A DNA stretch of 64,000 nucleotides from Micromonospora sp. WMMA1947 (GTDB lineage: Bacteria; Actinomycetota; Actinomycetes; Mycobacteriales; Micromonosporaceae): NCBI RefSeq assembly GCF_027497355.1, contig NZ_CP114909.1, positions 1,612,001 through 1,676,000 of the forward strand, written 5' to 3'. Below are positions 8,723 to 16,547 of the stretch, one piece after another; the first letter of the stretch is position 1; each line of letters begins with the position of its first letter. The notes under the pieces were generated by a model. It worked only from the letters and a program-made list of their open reading frames with translations. It was not told the DNA's origin and made no database searches. The position numbers and the translations under genes were made by a program.

Positions 8723-9913
8723 TCAGTTGACCTCGACCAGCGGCAGCGACTTACCGGCCCCGCCGCCGGGCAGGGCGATCGACGAGAAGTGCGAGACCAC
8801 CCGGTCGTCGCTCGGGTCGTCGGCGGGCGTGTGGTGCACCGCGAGCCGGTTGTAGAGCGTGTCCCGCTGGGCCGGGATCCGGTCGGCCGACCGGATCATG
8901 CCGATCAGCTCGTGCAGGTTGGAGCGGTGCCGGGCGCCGGCCGAGGAGATGACGTTCTCCTCCAGCATGATCGAGCCGAGGTCGTCCACGCCCATGTGCA
9001 ACGCGAGCTGCCCGACGTCCTTGCCGGTCGTCAGCCAGGACGCCTGCAGGTGCGGCACCGTCTCGAAGAACAGACGGGCCACCGCGACCAGGCGTAGGTA
9101 TTCCAGCGTGGTCGCCTGGGTGCGGCCCTTCAGGTGGTTGTTCTCCGGCTGGTACGTCCACGGGATGAAGGCCCGGAAACCGCCGGTGCGGTCCTGCACG
9201 TCACGAATCATCCGCAGGTGCTCGATGCGCTCGGCGTTCGTCTCGCCGGTGCCCATCATCATGGTGGCCGTCGACTCCAGGCCCTGCCGGTGCGCCAGCT
9301 CCATGACCTCCAGCCAGCGGGCGCCCGACTCCTTCAGCGGCGCGATCGCCTTGCGCGGCCGGTCCGGCAGCATCTCGGCCCCGGCACCCGCGATCGAGTC
9401 CAGGCCGGCGGCCTTGATCCGGGCGATGGCCTCGTCCAGGCTCACGCCGGAGACCTTCGCCATGTGCAGGATCTCGCTCGGGCCGATCGAGTGGATCGCG
9501 AGCTGCGGGTACGCCTTCTTGACCGAGGAGAACAGCTCCTCGTAGTACTCGACGCCGTAGTCCGGGTGGTGCCCGCCCTGGAGCATGACCTGGGTGGCGC
9601 CCAGCTCGACCGCCTCGCCGCAGCGGCGCAGGATCTCCTCGGTCGGGTGGGTCCAGCCCTCCTTGTGCTTGGGGGCCCGGTAGAACGCGCAGAACTTGCA
9701 CGCCGTCACGCAGACGTTCGTGTAGTTGATGTTGCGGTCGATCAGGTACGTGACGATGTTGTCCGGGTAGCGGCGCCGCCGTACCGCGTCGGCCGCCTCG
9801 CCCAGCGCGTGGAAGGGCGCGTCGGTGTAGAGCAGCAGCGCCTCCTCGGGCGTGATCCGCCCGCCGTCCGCGCCGCGTTGCAGGATGTCGTCGATCTCCC
9901 GGTTCGCCGTCAC
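8723..9913 (-). CDS. mqnC: Cyclic dehypoxanthine futalosine synthase
   Basis: MqnC is a radical SAM enzyme that cyclises dehypoxanthine futalosine in the futalosine menaquinone pathway. The 396-residue product has the cluster motif Cys68-x3-Cys72-x2-Cys75 (CVTACKFC) preceded by DRNINYTNVC. It also has family motifs such as LQGGHHPDYGVEYYEELF and the C-terminal LGVDDLGS-type region. I chose the GTG at 9913, where the conserved sequence begins; the longer open frame overlaps the toxin gene. TACGCT lies 7 bases before the GTG, suggesting a leaderless mRNA. mqnE carries the same 17-base sequence around its -10. Confidence 0.95.
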   Translation of the reverse strand: MTANREIDDILQRGADGGRITPEEALLLYTDAPFHALGEAADAVRRRRYPDNIVTYLIDRNINYTNVCVTACKFCAFYRAPKHKEGWTHPTEEILRRCGEAVELGATQVMLQGGHHPDYGVEYYEELFSSVKKAYPQLAIHSIGPSEILHMAKVSGVSLDEAIARIKAAGLDSIAGAGAEMLPDRPRKAIAPLKESGARWLEVMELAHRQGLESTATMMMGTGETNAERIEHLRMIRDVQDRTGGFRAFIPWTYQPENNHLKGRTQATTLEYLRLVAVARLFFETVPHLQASWLTTGKDVGQLALHMGVDDLGSIMLEENVISSAGARHRSNLHELIGMIRSADRIPAQRDTLYNRLAVHHTPADDPSDDRVVSHFSSIALPGGGAGKSLPLVEVN

Positions 9914-9918
9914 ATCCC

Positions 9919-9935
9919 CGAGCGTACGTCGCGGG
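9919..9935 (-). promoter_or_regulatory. mqnC promoter with motif shared with mqnE
   Basis: CGAGCGTACGTCGCGGG (plus strand) is identical to the sequence at 36805-36821 before mqnE. On the minus strand it contains the -10-like TACGCT (9926-9921), 7 bases before the mqnC GTG. A weak TTCCCG sits about 17 bases further upstream. The shared sequence is longer than the -10 alone would require. Confidence 0.6.
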
Positions 9936-9986
9936 CCCGACGGCGGGAAACGCCACTCCTCACCTGGTGACGAGAGACCCACCCGG

Positions 9987-10397
9987 TCAGGGCATGCCCG
10001 GGCTGGCCACCGGCAGCCCGATCGCCCTGGCCGCCTCCAGCAGCCGCTTGTCGTACGTGACGAACGCGACGAACTCGGCCGCCGCCTGCCGGGCCAGCAC
10101 CTCGGCGGTCGCGAGATGGACGGCGTCCAGGCTGCGCAGCATCGGCTCCGGATACGCGCCCGCTGTCGCCCGGACCGTGGCGTCGATCTCGACCCGGTAG
10201 AGACGTCCCAGCACCGAGGGGACACCCACCAGCGCCTGTGGAGCGGCACGACGCAACGCCCGTGGCACCTCCACCTCGACGAGAGCCGACGACACCAGGG
10301 CGGTGCCGGCGCGCTCGTTCAGCCAGCCGAGCAGATCCGGTGTCTCCGCCTCCCGCCGCAGCATCTTGATGACCGCCGCCGAGTCGAGGTAGATCAC
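9987..10397 (-). CDS. vapC: PIN-domain ribonuclease toxin (VapC-like)
   Basis: The 136-residue protein has a PIN domain and is probably the RNase toxin of a type II toxin-antitoxin pair. The acidic metal-binding residues appear as Asp5 (YLDSAAVIK), Glu41 or Glu43, Asp91 (SLDAVHLATA) and Asp116 (TYDKRLL). The GTG start overlaps the antitoxin stop as GTGA, and GAGGAG inside the antitoxin gene serves as ribosome-binding site. Toxin output is therefore coupled to antitoxin translation. The target RNA cannot be told from sequence. Confidence 0.88.
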   Translation of the reverse strand: MIYLDSAAVIKMLRREAETPDLLGWLNERAGTALVSSALVEVEVPRALRRAAPQALVGVPSVLGRLYRVEIDATVRATAGAYPEPMLRSLDAVHLATAEVLARQAAAEFVAFVTYDKRLLEAARAIGLPVASPGMP

Positions 10398-10672
10398 CAG
10401 CGCTCCTCGTCGCGCGCCTCTACCAGCGCGGCTGCGGCGTCCACCGTGGGATCCCCGAGCACCGGCGGCATCGGGACCGGGCCGATCGTGGTCGGGGCCG
10501 TAGCCCGGCCCTCGGCCACCAACCGGCCGAGAAGCGCGTCGCCGGCCAGCACCGGGACGAGACGGGCGATCGGCTCACCCCGATCGGTCACCTCGACCGT
10601 CTCACCGGCGCGCACCCGCGCCAGCACCCGGCTGGTGTGCTGGTTCAGCTCCCGGACGGCGATCTGCTCCAT
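10394..10672 (-). CDS. vapB: Phd/YefM-type antitoxin of the VapC pair
   Basis: The 92-residue protein has an N-terminal Phd/YefM-type DNA-binding domain (MEQIAVRELNQHTSRVLARV, then GETVEVTDRGEPIARLVP). Its C-terminal acidic tail ends in EARDEERW and would block the toxin. It is named here by its partner; the fold is closer to Phd than to AbrB-type VapB. A -10 (TACACT) lies 6 bases before the ATG and a near-palindrome lies in the promoter spacer, so autoregulation from a leaderless promoter is likely. Confidence 0.85.
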   Translation of the reverse strand: MEQIAVRELNQHTSRVLARVRAGETVEVTDRGEPIARLVPVLAGDALLGRLVAEGRATAPTTIGPVPMPPVLGDPTVDAAAALVEARDEERW

Positions 10673-10678
10673 GAGCCA

Positions 10679-10707
10679 AGTGTAGGACGCAACGTTCTAC
10701 GTGTCAC
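10679..10707 (-). promoter_or_regulatory. Promoter and operator of the VapBC pair
   Basis: On the minus strand GTGACA (10707-10702) and TACACT (10684-10679) are separated by 17 bases, and the ATG follows 6 bases after the -10. The spacer holds the near-palindrome GTAGGAC-GCAAC-GTTCTAC (plus strand 10682-10700), which has one mismatch. An antitoxin bound there would cover the RNA polymerase site. Confidence 0.7.
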
Positions 10708-10764
10708 GGATGGTGGTCGACCCGAAACGCCACTCCGGAAAGCGGAGCGCTGGCGTCGCCCACC

Positions 10765-10776
10765 TACGCTCTCGGC
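10765..10776 (+). promoter_or_regulatory. Leaderless -10 element
   Basis: TACGCT (10765-10770) is followed by six bases and then the GTG start codon at 10777. There is no ribosome-binding site. No clear -35 is visible. Confidence 0.5.
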
Positions 10777-11421
10777 GTGTCAGTCGTATCCACTCCCGTA
10801 CGCGTGGCCGGTGCCCGCTCCGCCCTCTGGTCCCTCACCATGACCGCCGTCCTTGTCGGCTTCGGCCTCGCCGTGATCGCGGTGAACACGCTCGTCGGCT
10901 ACCTGACGGTAGGGCTGTCCCAGGCCGTGCCGATCTGCCTCGGCCTGGTGGGTTGCTTCGCCTTCACCGTCGCCCTGCGCCTGCTGCACCGGGCCTGGTG
11001 GCTGGCCGTCCTGTCGGTGGTGCCTTCCCTCTTCGTGCTGGTGGGAAGCGTGCAGCTCGCCCCCGAGGCGGTGCTGCGGGATCGGGGCGTCGCCCAGCAG
11101 GTCACCATCACCGACGTGCAGACGGCCGGCAAGCGGCACGAGTTCGCGCTCCGCGGCGACTCCGGTCCGCTCGACGAGCCACTCGTCTACTCGGGCAGCG
11201 CTCCCGGCTACCGGGTCGGCCAGCGGCTGACCGTGCTCGCCGACCCGCAGGGGCAGGTGGAGCTGGCCGACGCCGAGAAGGTCGACGTCGCCGGCAAGCG
11301 GAGCATGCTCGTGCTCGGCGCGGCCGGCTGGACGCTGTTCGCGCTCCTGGCCGGATGGCGCGGCCACGTCCGCCGGGCCCGGGGGCGTGAAGCGTCGGCG
11401 CCGCTGCCGCTGCCGTTCTGA
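10777..11421 (+). CDS. Hypothetical membrane protein
   Basis: The 214-residue protein is unrecognised. It has three membrane segments in its first half (about residues 18-40, 50-70 and 75-95). A soluble, probably beta-rich domain of about 80 residues follows (VAQQVTITDVQTAGKRHEFAL to VELADAEKVDV), then a last membrane segment near residues 175-195 and a short basic tail. This layout suggests a domain held outside the cytoplasm between membrane anchors. TACGCT lies 6 bases before the GTG start, a likely leaderless promoter. It runs divergently from vapB and converges on paaE with a 19-base gap. Confidence 0.75.
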   Translation: MSVVSTPVRVAGARSALWSLTMTAVLVGFGLAVIAVNTLVGYLTVGLSQAVPICLGLVGCFAFTVALRLLHRAWWLAVLSVVPSLFVLVGSVQLAPEAVLRDRGVAQQVTITDVQTAGKRHEFALRGDSGPLDEPLVYSGSAPGYRVGQRLTVLADPQGQVELADAEKVDVAGKRSMLVLGAAGWTLFALLAGWRGHVRRARGREASAPLPLPF

Positions 11422-11440
11422 CCGACGGGCACCGGCCACC

Positions 11441-12553
11441 TCACGCGTCGTAGTCGACTGTCAGCTCGCCGGTGACCGGGCTGGACTGGCAGGTCAGCAC
11501 GTAACCGGCGGCCACCTCGTCCGGCTCCAGCGCATAGTTGCGCGCCATCGTCACCTCGCCGACCGTCACCTTGGCCCGGCAGGTCGAGCACACGCCGCCC
11601 TTGCACGCGTACGGCAACTCGCCGCGCACCCGCAGGGCCGCGTCCAGCACCCGCTCGTCCCGGCCCATCGTGAAGCTCGACGAACGGCCGTCCAGCAGGA
11701 TCGTCACCTCGGTGCCCGCCTCGGGCCGGTCGGTCTCCCGCCGGACCGGCTCCGGCGGGGCGTCGACGTGGAACAGCTCGGTGTGCACCGCCGCGTCCGG
11801 CACGCCACGACCCGCGAGCACCGCCTTGGCGTCCACCACCATGCCGTACGGGCCGCAGAGGAACCACTCCTCGATCTCGTCACCGGGCACGACGGTGTCG
11901 AGCAGCCGGGTCAGCCGGTCGGCGTCGATCCGCCCGGACAGCAGCGCCGACTCCCCCATCTCGCGGGACAGCACGTGCACCAGGTGCAGCCGGGTCGGGT
12001 AGCGGTCCTTCAGGTCGGCCAGCTCCTCGGCGAACATCACCGAGTTCGCCGTGCGGTTGCCGTACACGAGCGTGAACGTGCTGTGCGGCTCGGTCGCCAG
12101 CGCGGTCGCGGCCAGCCCGAGGACCGGGGTGATGCCGGAACCGGCGACCACCGCGCCGTACCGGCGGGCCCGGTCCGGGGTGAACGCGGAGGTGAAGTGG
12201 CCCAGCGGCGGCAGCACCTCGACGGTGTCGCCGCCACGCAGCGCACCGCAGGCGTACGCGGAGAACGCCCCGCCCGGAACCTCACGCACCCCGACCCGCA
12301 GCCGGCCGTGCCGGGCCAGCTCGTCGGGGGTGGAGCAGATCGAGTACGACCGCCGGACCTCCTCGCCGTCGCCGCCGGCCGGGCGGCGGACGGTGAGGTG
12401 CTGCCCGGCGGAGAACGCGAATGTGTCGCGCAGCTCCTCCGGTACCGCGAACGTGATCGACACCGAGTCGTCGGTGAGCCGGTCCACGGCGGCGACGGGC
12501 AGCGGGTGGAAGACCGGCCGGCGGCGAACCGGCCGCGTGATGGTGACAGTCAC
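11441..12553 (-). CDS. paaE: Phenylacetyl-CoA epoxidase, reductase subunit
   Basis: PaaE passes electrons from NAD(P)H to the diiron oxygenase PaaA in phenylacetyl-CoA ring epoxidation. The 370-residue protein has a ferredoxin-reductase part with the flavin motif RRSYSICS and a nucleotide-binding part with AGSGITPVLGL and EWFLCGPYGMV. A C-terminal plant-type [2Fe-2S] domain follows, with Cys317, Cys322, Cys325 and Cys355 (CKGGVCSTC...C). The GTG start overlaps the paaD stop by 4 bases (GTGA); longer open frames upstream read through paaD. It is the last gene of the operon. Confidence 0.95.
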   Translation of the reverse strand: MTVTITRPVRRRPVFHPLPVAAVDRLTDDSVSITFAVPEELRDTFAFSAGQHLTVRRPAGGDGEEVRRSYSICSTPDELARHGRLRVGVREVPGGAFSAYACGALRGGDTVEVLPPLGHFTSAFTPDRARRYGAVVAGSGITPVLGLAATALATEPHSTFTLVYGNRTANSVMFAEELADLKDRYPTRLHLVHVLSREMGESALLSGRIDADRLTRLLDTVVPGDEIEEWFLCGPYGMVVDAKAVLAGRGVPDAAVHTELFHVDAPPEPVRRETDRPEAGTEVTILLDGRSSSFTMGRDERVLDAALRVRGELPYACKGGVCSTCRAKVTVGEVTMARNYALEPDEVAAGYVLTCQSSPVTGELTVDYDA

Positions 12554-13026
12554 AGCGCCTTCAGGTGGTCGAAGGGTTCGGAACAGGAGCGGCAGCGCCA
12601 CAGCGCCTTGCACGCGGTCGAGCCGAAACGGCTGATCTGCGTGGTCTCCGGCGACCCGCAGCGCGGGCAGCGGACGGCCAGCGTCAACGGCACCACCGTG
12701 TCGTCGCCGCGCGGCGCGGGCGGGGCGATGCCGGCGGCGGCGAGCTTGGCCCGGCCGGTGTCGGAGATCCAGTCGGTGCTCCACGCCGGGTGGTAGACGG
12801 TACGGACCTCGGCGTCCGGATGCCCGGCGGCGGCCAGCGCCCGGCGGATGTCCTCCCGGATCACGTCCATGGCCGGGCAGCCGGTGTAGGTGGGGGTGAT
12901 GGTGACGACGACCCGGCCGGTGTCCGGTTCCTCGTCGACCGCGCGCAGGATGCCCAACTCGTCGATGGTGATGACCCGGATCTCCGGGTCCACCACCGCC
13001 GCCGCGGCGTCCCTCGCGCTTGTCAC
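12550..13026 (-). CDS. paaD: Phenylacetate degradation protein PaaD
   Basis: PaaD (158 residues) belongs to the DUF59/SufT-like family and is thought to help mature the iron centre of the epoxidase. It has the family opening VVDPEIRVITIDELGIL and the TPTYTGCPAMDVI motif near residues 43-56. Its C-terminus has a cysteine-rich zinc-type site (RCPRCGS and WRCRSC). The GTG start overlaps the paaC stop by 4 bases and the stop overlaps the paaE start. PaaD is needed for activity in other bacteria but is not a core subunit. Confidence 0.94.
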   Translation of the reverse strand: MTSARDAAAAVVDPEIRVITIDELGILRAVDEEPDTGRVVVTITPTYTGCPAMDVIREDIRRALAAAGHPDAEVRTVYHPAWSTDWISDTGRAKLAAAGIAPPAPRGDDTVVPLTLAVRCPRCGSPETTQISRFGSTACKALWRCRSCSEPFDHLKAL

Positions 13027-13745
13027 CAGCGCGCTCCGGGGTGGGCGCGGTGCAGCACCTGCATCTCGGCGAGCAGATAGGAGAGGTGCTCGGTGTGCAG
13101 GCCGTCCCGGCCGCCACCGGGCGTCCAGCCCGTCTCCGGGCGGGTCAGCGTCGCCTCGTCCAGCACCACGGACACGGTGGCGTCGAAGTCGGCCCAAAGG
13201 GTGGACGGGTCGACCGGCGCCGCCGGGTCCGGGGTGAACAGCTCGTGGACGTACGGCCACACCTCGTCGACCGCGTCCTGCATGCGCCGGTGCGACTCCT
13301 CGGTGCCGTCGCCGAGCCGCTTCACCCACAGCGCGGCGTGGTCCAGGTGGTACGCCGACTCCTTGCGCGCCTTCGCGCCGACCGCCGCCAGCCGTTCGTC
13401 ACCGCAGCCGGCCAGCGCCGTGTAGAGCGGCACCTGGTACGCGGCCAGGAAGAACAGCTTCGCCATGGTCACGCCGAAGTCACCGTTGGGCAGCTCGACC
13501 AGCAGGCAGTTGCGGAACTCGCGGTCGTCGCGCAGGTAGGCCAGGTCGTCCTCGTCGCGGCCCGCGCCCTCCAGCTCGCCCGCGTACGTGAGCAGCAGGC
13601 GCGCCGCGCCGAGCTGGTCGAGGGCGATGTTGGCGAGCGCGATGTCCTCCTCCATCTCGGGAGCGCGGGAGGTCCACTCACCGAGGCGCTGCGCCGCGAT
13701 CAGCGCGTCGTCGCCGATGGCGAGCGTGAAGTCGAACAAGCTCAT
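13023..13745 (-). CDS. paaC: Phenylacetyl-CoA epoxidase structural subunit
   Basis: PaaC (240 residues) is the inactive ferritin-like partner of PaaA in the epoxidase core. The helical protein has the typical opening [24 protein letters not shown] and the DIALANIALDQLGAARLLL helix. The ARKESAYHLDHAALWVKRLGDGTEESHRR region is also typical. The ATG at 13745 overlaps the paaB stop (ATGA); longer frames upstream read through paaB. The operon order and 4-base overlaps are typical. Confidence 0.95.
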   Translation of the reverse strand: MSLFDFTLAIGDDALIAAQRLGEWTSRAPEMEEDIALANIALDQLGAARLLLTYAGELEGAGRDEDDLAYLRDDREFRNCLLVELPNGDFGVTMAKLFFLAAYQVPLYTALAGCGDERLAAVGAKARKESAYHLDHAALWVKRLGDGTEESHRRMQDAVDEVWPYVHELFTPDPAAPVDPSTLWADFDATVSVVLDEATLTRPETGWTPGGGRDGLHTEHLSYLLAEMQVLHRAHPGARW

Positions 13746-14143
13746 AGATGCGCAGCCCCTTCGGGGACCTCGTAGAAGGTGGGGTGCCGGTAGACCTTGT
13801 CGGCGGCCGGATCGAAGAACGCGTCCTTCTCGTCCGGGCTGGACGCGGTGATCGCGCTCGCCGGCACCACCCAGATGGAGACGCCCTCCTGGCGGCGGGT
13901 GTAGAGATCCCGGGCGTTGCGCAGGGCCAGCTCGGCGTCGGGGGCGTGCAGGCTGCCGACGTGGGTGTGCGACAGGCCACGGCGGGCCCGCACGAAGACC
14001 TCCCACAGGGGAGAGGACGAGCCGCTCATGCCGGATTGACCGGGCATGCCCTCACGGCCCTCGCTCCGCTCGGTGCGTTCGCTCATGCCGTGCTGGCTGG
14101 GCATGCCCTCACGGCCCTCGCTTCGCTCGGTGCGTTCGCTCAT
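13742..14143 (-). CDS. paaB: Phenylacetyl-CoA epoxidase subunit B with duplicated N-terminal extension
   Basis: PaaB bridges PaaA-PaaC units in the epoxidase. The conserved part ([20 protein letters not shown] to [11 protein letters not shown]) fills about 95 residues, the normal full length. Here the ATG at 14143 overlaps the paaA stop (ATGA) like every other junction in the operon, with AAAGGAG 10 bases upstream. That start adds a 38-residue extension made of two 19-residue repeats, [15 protein letters not shown] followed by four varying residues. A shorter start at 14029 would give the normal length but has no ribosome-binding site. The extension looks like an in-frame repeat that entered the gene. 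The extended start is an inference from spacing. Confidence 0.85.
   Translation of the reverse strand: MSERTERSEGREGMPSQHGMSERTERSEGREGMPGQSGMSGSSSPLWEVFVRARRGLSHTHVGSLHAPDAELALRNARDLYTRRQEGVSIWVVPASAITASSPDEKDAFFDPAADKVYRHPTFYEVPEGAAHL
14030..14143 (-). repeat. 57-bp tandem duplication at the paaB start
   Basis: Two copies, 14087-14143 and 14030-14086, each begin with ATG and differ at only a few positions. Because 57 is a multiple of three, the reading frame is kept. The core GAGCGAAGCGAGGG resembles short GC-rich sequences between actinobacterial genes and is related to sequence in the nuoC-nuoD gap near 2571-2613. Confidence 0.85.
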
Positions 14144-15207
14144 GCCGGCACCGGCTCCTTTCGCTCTGCCCGCTTCGCGGCGTACGCCGCGGCGGCCTCC
14201 CGTACCCACGCGCCGTCGGCGTGCGCCTTACGCCGGTGCGCCATGCGCTCCCTGTTGCACGGCCCGTCGCCCTTGATCACCCGCATCAGCTCGTCGTAGT
14301 CGGGCTGGGTGTAGTCGTACGCCTGCCGCTCGTCGTTCCAGCGCAGGTCGGGGTCGGGAAGGGTCAGGCCGAGCACCTCCGCCTGGCCGACGCACATGTC
14401 GACGAAGCGCTGACGCAGCTCGTCGTTGGAGAAGCGCTTGATCTTCCAGGCCATGGACTGGGCGCTGTGCGTCGAGTCGCCGTCCGGCGGGCCGAACATG
14501 GCCAGTGACGGATACCACCAGCGGTCCACCGCGTCCTGGGCCATCGCCTTCTGCGCTTCGGTGCCGTGCGCCAGCGTGTGCAGGATCTCGTAGCCCTGCC
14601 GCTGGTGGAACGATTCCTCCTTGCAGACCCGGATCATGGCCCGGGCGTACGGGCCGTAGGAGCAGCGGCACAGCGGCACCTGGTTGACGATCGCCGCGCC
14701 GTCCACGAGCCAGCCGATCGCGCCCACGTCGGCCCAGGTCAGCGTCGGATAGTTGAAGATCGAGCTGTACTTCTGCCGCCCCTCGAGCAGCAGCTCCACC
14801 AGCTCGTCGCGGCTGATGCCGAGCGTCTCGGCGGCCGCGTAGAGGTAGAGGCCGTGACCGGCCTCGTCCTGCACCTTGGCGAGCAGGATCGCCTTGCGCT
14901 TGAGCGACGGCGCCCGGCTGATCCAGTTGCCCTCCGGCTGCATGCCGATGATCTCGGAGTGGGCGTGCTGCGCGATCTGCCGGATCAGCGTCCTGCGGTA
15001 CGCCTCGGGCATCCAGTCGCGGGGTTCGATCTTCTGGTCCGCGCTGATGACGTCGGCGAAGTACGCCTCGACGTCCTCGTCCGGGGCCGCACCGCCGCGC
15101 CGGGCCCGCGCCGCCGCCTCGCGCAGCGCCGCTTCCGCCGCCTCCACCTCGCCGAGCAGGCCGCCGCCCGGAGCGTCCTCCGGCGGGGCGAAGTCGTTGC
15201 CATACAT
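14140..15207 (-). CDS. paaA: Phenylacetyl-CoA epoxidase catalytic subunit
   Basis: PaaA is the diiron monooxygenase that epoxidises the ring of phenylacetyl-CoA. The 355-residue protein shows the ferritin-like ligand pairs Glu115-x2-His118 (QDEAGHG) and Glu198-x2-His201 ([10 protein letters not shown]), plus Glu85 (HSEIIG). I chose the ATG at 15207 ([10 protein letters not shown]), where family sequence begins; an extra 31-residue extension to 15300 looks non-coding. AACACT lies 6 bases before the ATG and may be a leaderless -10. It is the first gene of paaABCDE. The ring-opening and beta-oxidation paa genes are not in the window. Confidence 0.95.
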   Translation of the reverse strand: MYGNDFAPPEDAPGGGLLGEVEAAEAALREAAARARRGGAAPDEDVEAYFADVISADQKIEPRDWMPEAYRRTLIRQIAQHAHSEIIGMQPEGNWISRAPSLKRKAILLAKVQDEAGHGLYLYAAAETLGISRDELVELLLEGRQKYSSIFNYPTLTWADVGAIGWLVDGAAIVNQVPLCRCSYGPYARAMIRVCKEESFHQRQGYEILHTLAHGTEAQKAMAQDAVDRWWYPSLAMFGPPDGDSTHSAQSMAWKIKRFSNDELRQRFVDMCVGQAEVLGLTLPDPDLRWNDERQAYDYTQPDYDELMRVIKGDGPCNRERMAHRRKAHADGAWVREAAAAYAAKRAERKEPVPA

Positions 15208-15566
15208 GCAGCCAGTGTTACAGCTCGCCACGAATGACACCAGAGGGTGTAACAGGTTTCGAGGGACACCTCGCGTCACCGGGCATGTGCATGCCGACAT
15301 CGGCCCTGGTAGCTGTGATGTCGATCACTCACAGTGGGTGAAATCCCCCAAGGATGGCAAAGCGGCTCAATATCCCGCTCACCCGGCAAACTCACGGGTG
15401 TCGAGACCTGGCATCGAGGCTGTCCGGAAGTAGACTTCCGACCGGCAAACCGTTCGGCTTCATGATCGTCACCGTTCAGGCCATCGTCCCCCGGCCTAGT
15501 GGCGACCGGGCCGAACCCATGCGGAAGCGCCGGTCCCCCCGGCCAGACATCTGGAGCTCACCACTC
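15208..15566. other. Divergent control region between paaA and the serine hydrolase pair
   Basis: No extra gene is supported in these 359 bases. On the paaA side TGTTAC (15216-15221) and GTAACA (15249-15254) form an inverted pair, and the nearer site overlaps the putative paaA -10. A regulator such as a PaaR-type repressor could bind. On the other side CGGAAGT-AG-ACTTCCG (15425-15440) is a perfect 7-2-7 palindrome. In-frame upstream starts for the hydrolase gene (15354, 15519) exist but lack good ribosome-binding sites. Confidence 0.5.
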
Positions 15567-16547
15567 ATGCGACCTCGCGTGACCATGGTGCTCGCCATCG
15601 TGGCGGTCCTCATCGGCGGCGTCATGCTGGTGCCGGCCGCGTACGCGAAGTTCTCCACCGGAGACGGCGTCGGCGGTTTCGGCGGCGGCGAGCAGGTCCC
15701 GGCGCCGGCACCGACCGCGCCGGCGGCCCCGACGCTCGCCGACGCCCCGGTGTCGGTGAACTTCAAGGGCGAGTTCTTCTCCTGGGCCCTGATGGACCGC
15801 GAGACCGGCACCGTCACCGGCGCCGAGAACATGAACCAGACCAGCTCCACGGAGTCGATGCTCAAGGCCTGGATCGTCGCGGACTACCTCCGCCAGCTCG
15901 GCGACAGGCAGCCGAGCGCCGGTCTGAAGAAGGCGGCGATCCTCGCGATCCGGGACAGCGACGACGACGGCGCGAACGCGGTCTACCGGGCGGCGGGAGG
16001 TTCCTACCGGCCGCAGCCGGGCGGGCGGCCCGACCCGGTCATCGCGCGGGCCATCCAGATCTGCGGTCTGACCGACACCAGGCCCGGCAACGTGCCCGAC
16101 TACAAGGGCTGGTGGAGCTTCACCGAGATGTCCCCCCGGGACGCGGTCCGCCTCGGCGACTGCATCGCCGACGGTCGCGCCGCCGGCCCCAAGTGGACCA
16201 AGTGGCTGCTCAGCGAGATGACCAAGGTGGCCGGCAGCGTCAGCAAGCAGGGCACCCGGTCCGGCGGCGGCCGGTGGGGCATCATCGACGGCCTTCCGGC
16301 GACGATCAAGTCGCAGGGCCCGGTGCACATGAAGAACGGCTGGACCCAGCTCGCCTACGACGGCAACTGGCACGTCAGCTGCCTGGCGTTCACCGACAAG
16401 TGGAGTCTCGCCGTGATGATGCGGTACCCGGGCCGCGCCGGCCTGCCGTACGGTGCGAAGATGTGCGCCACAGTCGCCACCCAGCTCGTGACGCCGCAGC
16501 CCGGCGCCGCGCTCAAGGTGCCGCAGCAGCCGGTCGGGAAGCTCTGA
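15567..16547 (+). CDS. Membrane-anchored or secreted serine hydrolase, beta-lactamase-like
   Basis: This 326-residue protein has a short basic N-terminus, a hydrophobic signal or anchor (about residues 7-30) and a Pro/Ala linker. A domain with the layout of class A beta-lactamases and penicillin-binding proteins follows. The candidate active-site motifs are SMLK in STESMLKAWIVADYL, a degenerate SDD in IRDSDDDGANAVY and KNG in MKNGWTQ. No classical KTG is present, so true beta-lactamase activity is uncertain. The start ATG at 15567 follows GGAG by about 10 bases; 15519 is an alternative. The next gene is a paralogue overlapping by one base. Confidence 0.72.
   Translation: MRPRVTMVLAIVAVLIGGVMLVPAAYAKFSTGDGVGGFGGGEQVPAPAPTAPAAPTLADAPVSVNFKGEFFSWALMDRETGTVTGAENMNQTSSTESMLKAWIVADYLRQLGDRQPSAGLKKAAILAIRDSDDDGANAVYRAAGGSYRPQPGGRPDPVIARAIQICGLTDTRPGNVPDYKGWWSFTEMSPRDAVRLGDCIADGRAAGPKWTKWLLSEMTKVAGSVSKQGTRSGGGRWGIIDGLPATIKSQGPVHMKNGWTQLAYDGNWHVSCLAFTDKWSLAVMMRYPGRAGLPYGAKMCATVATQLVTPQPGAALKVPQQPVGKL

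Noticed and set aside
14030..14143. CRISPR-like repeat
   Set aside because: Only two adjacent copies without spacers, inside a coding operon; no cas genes are present. No CRISPR array was found anywhere in the window.
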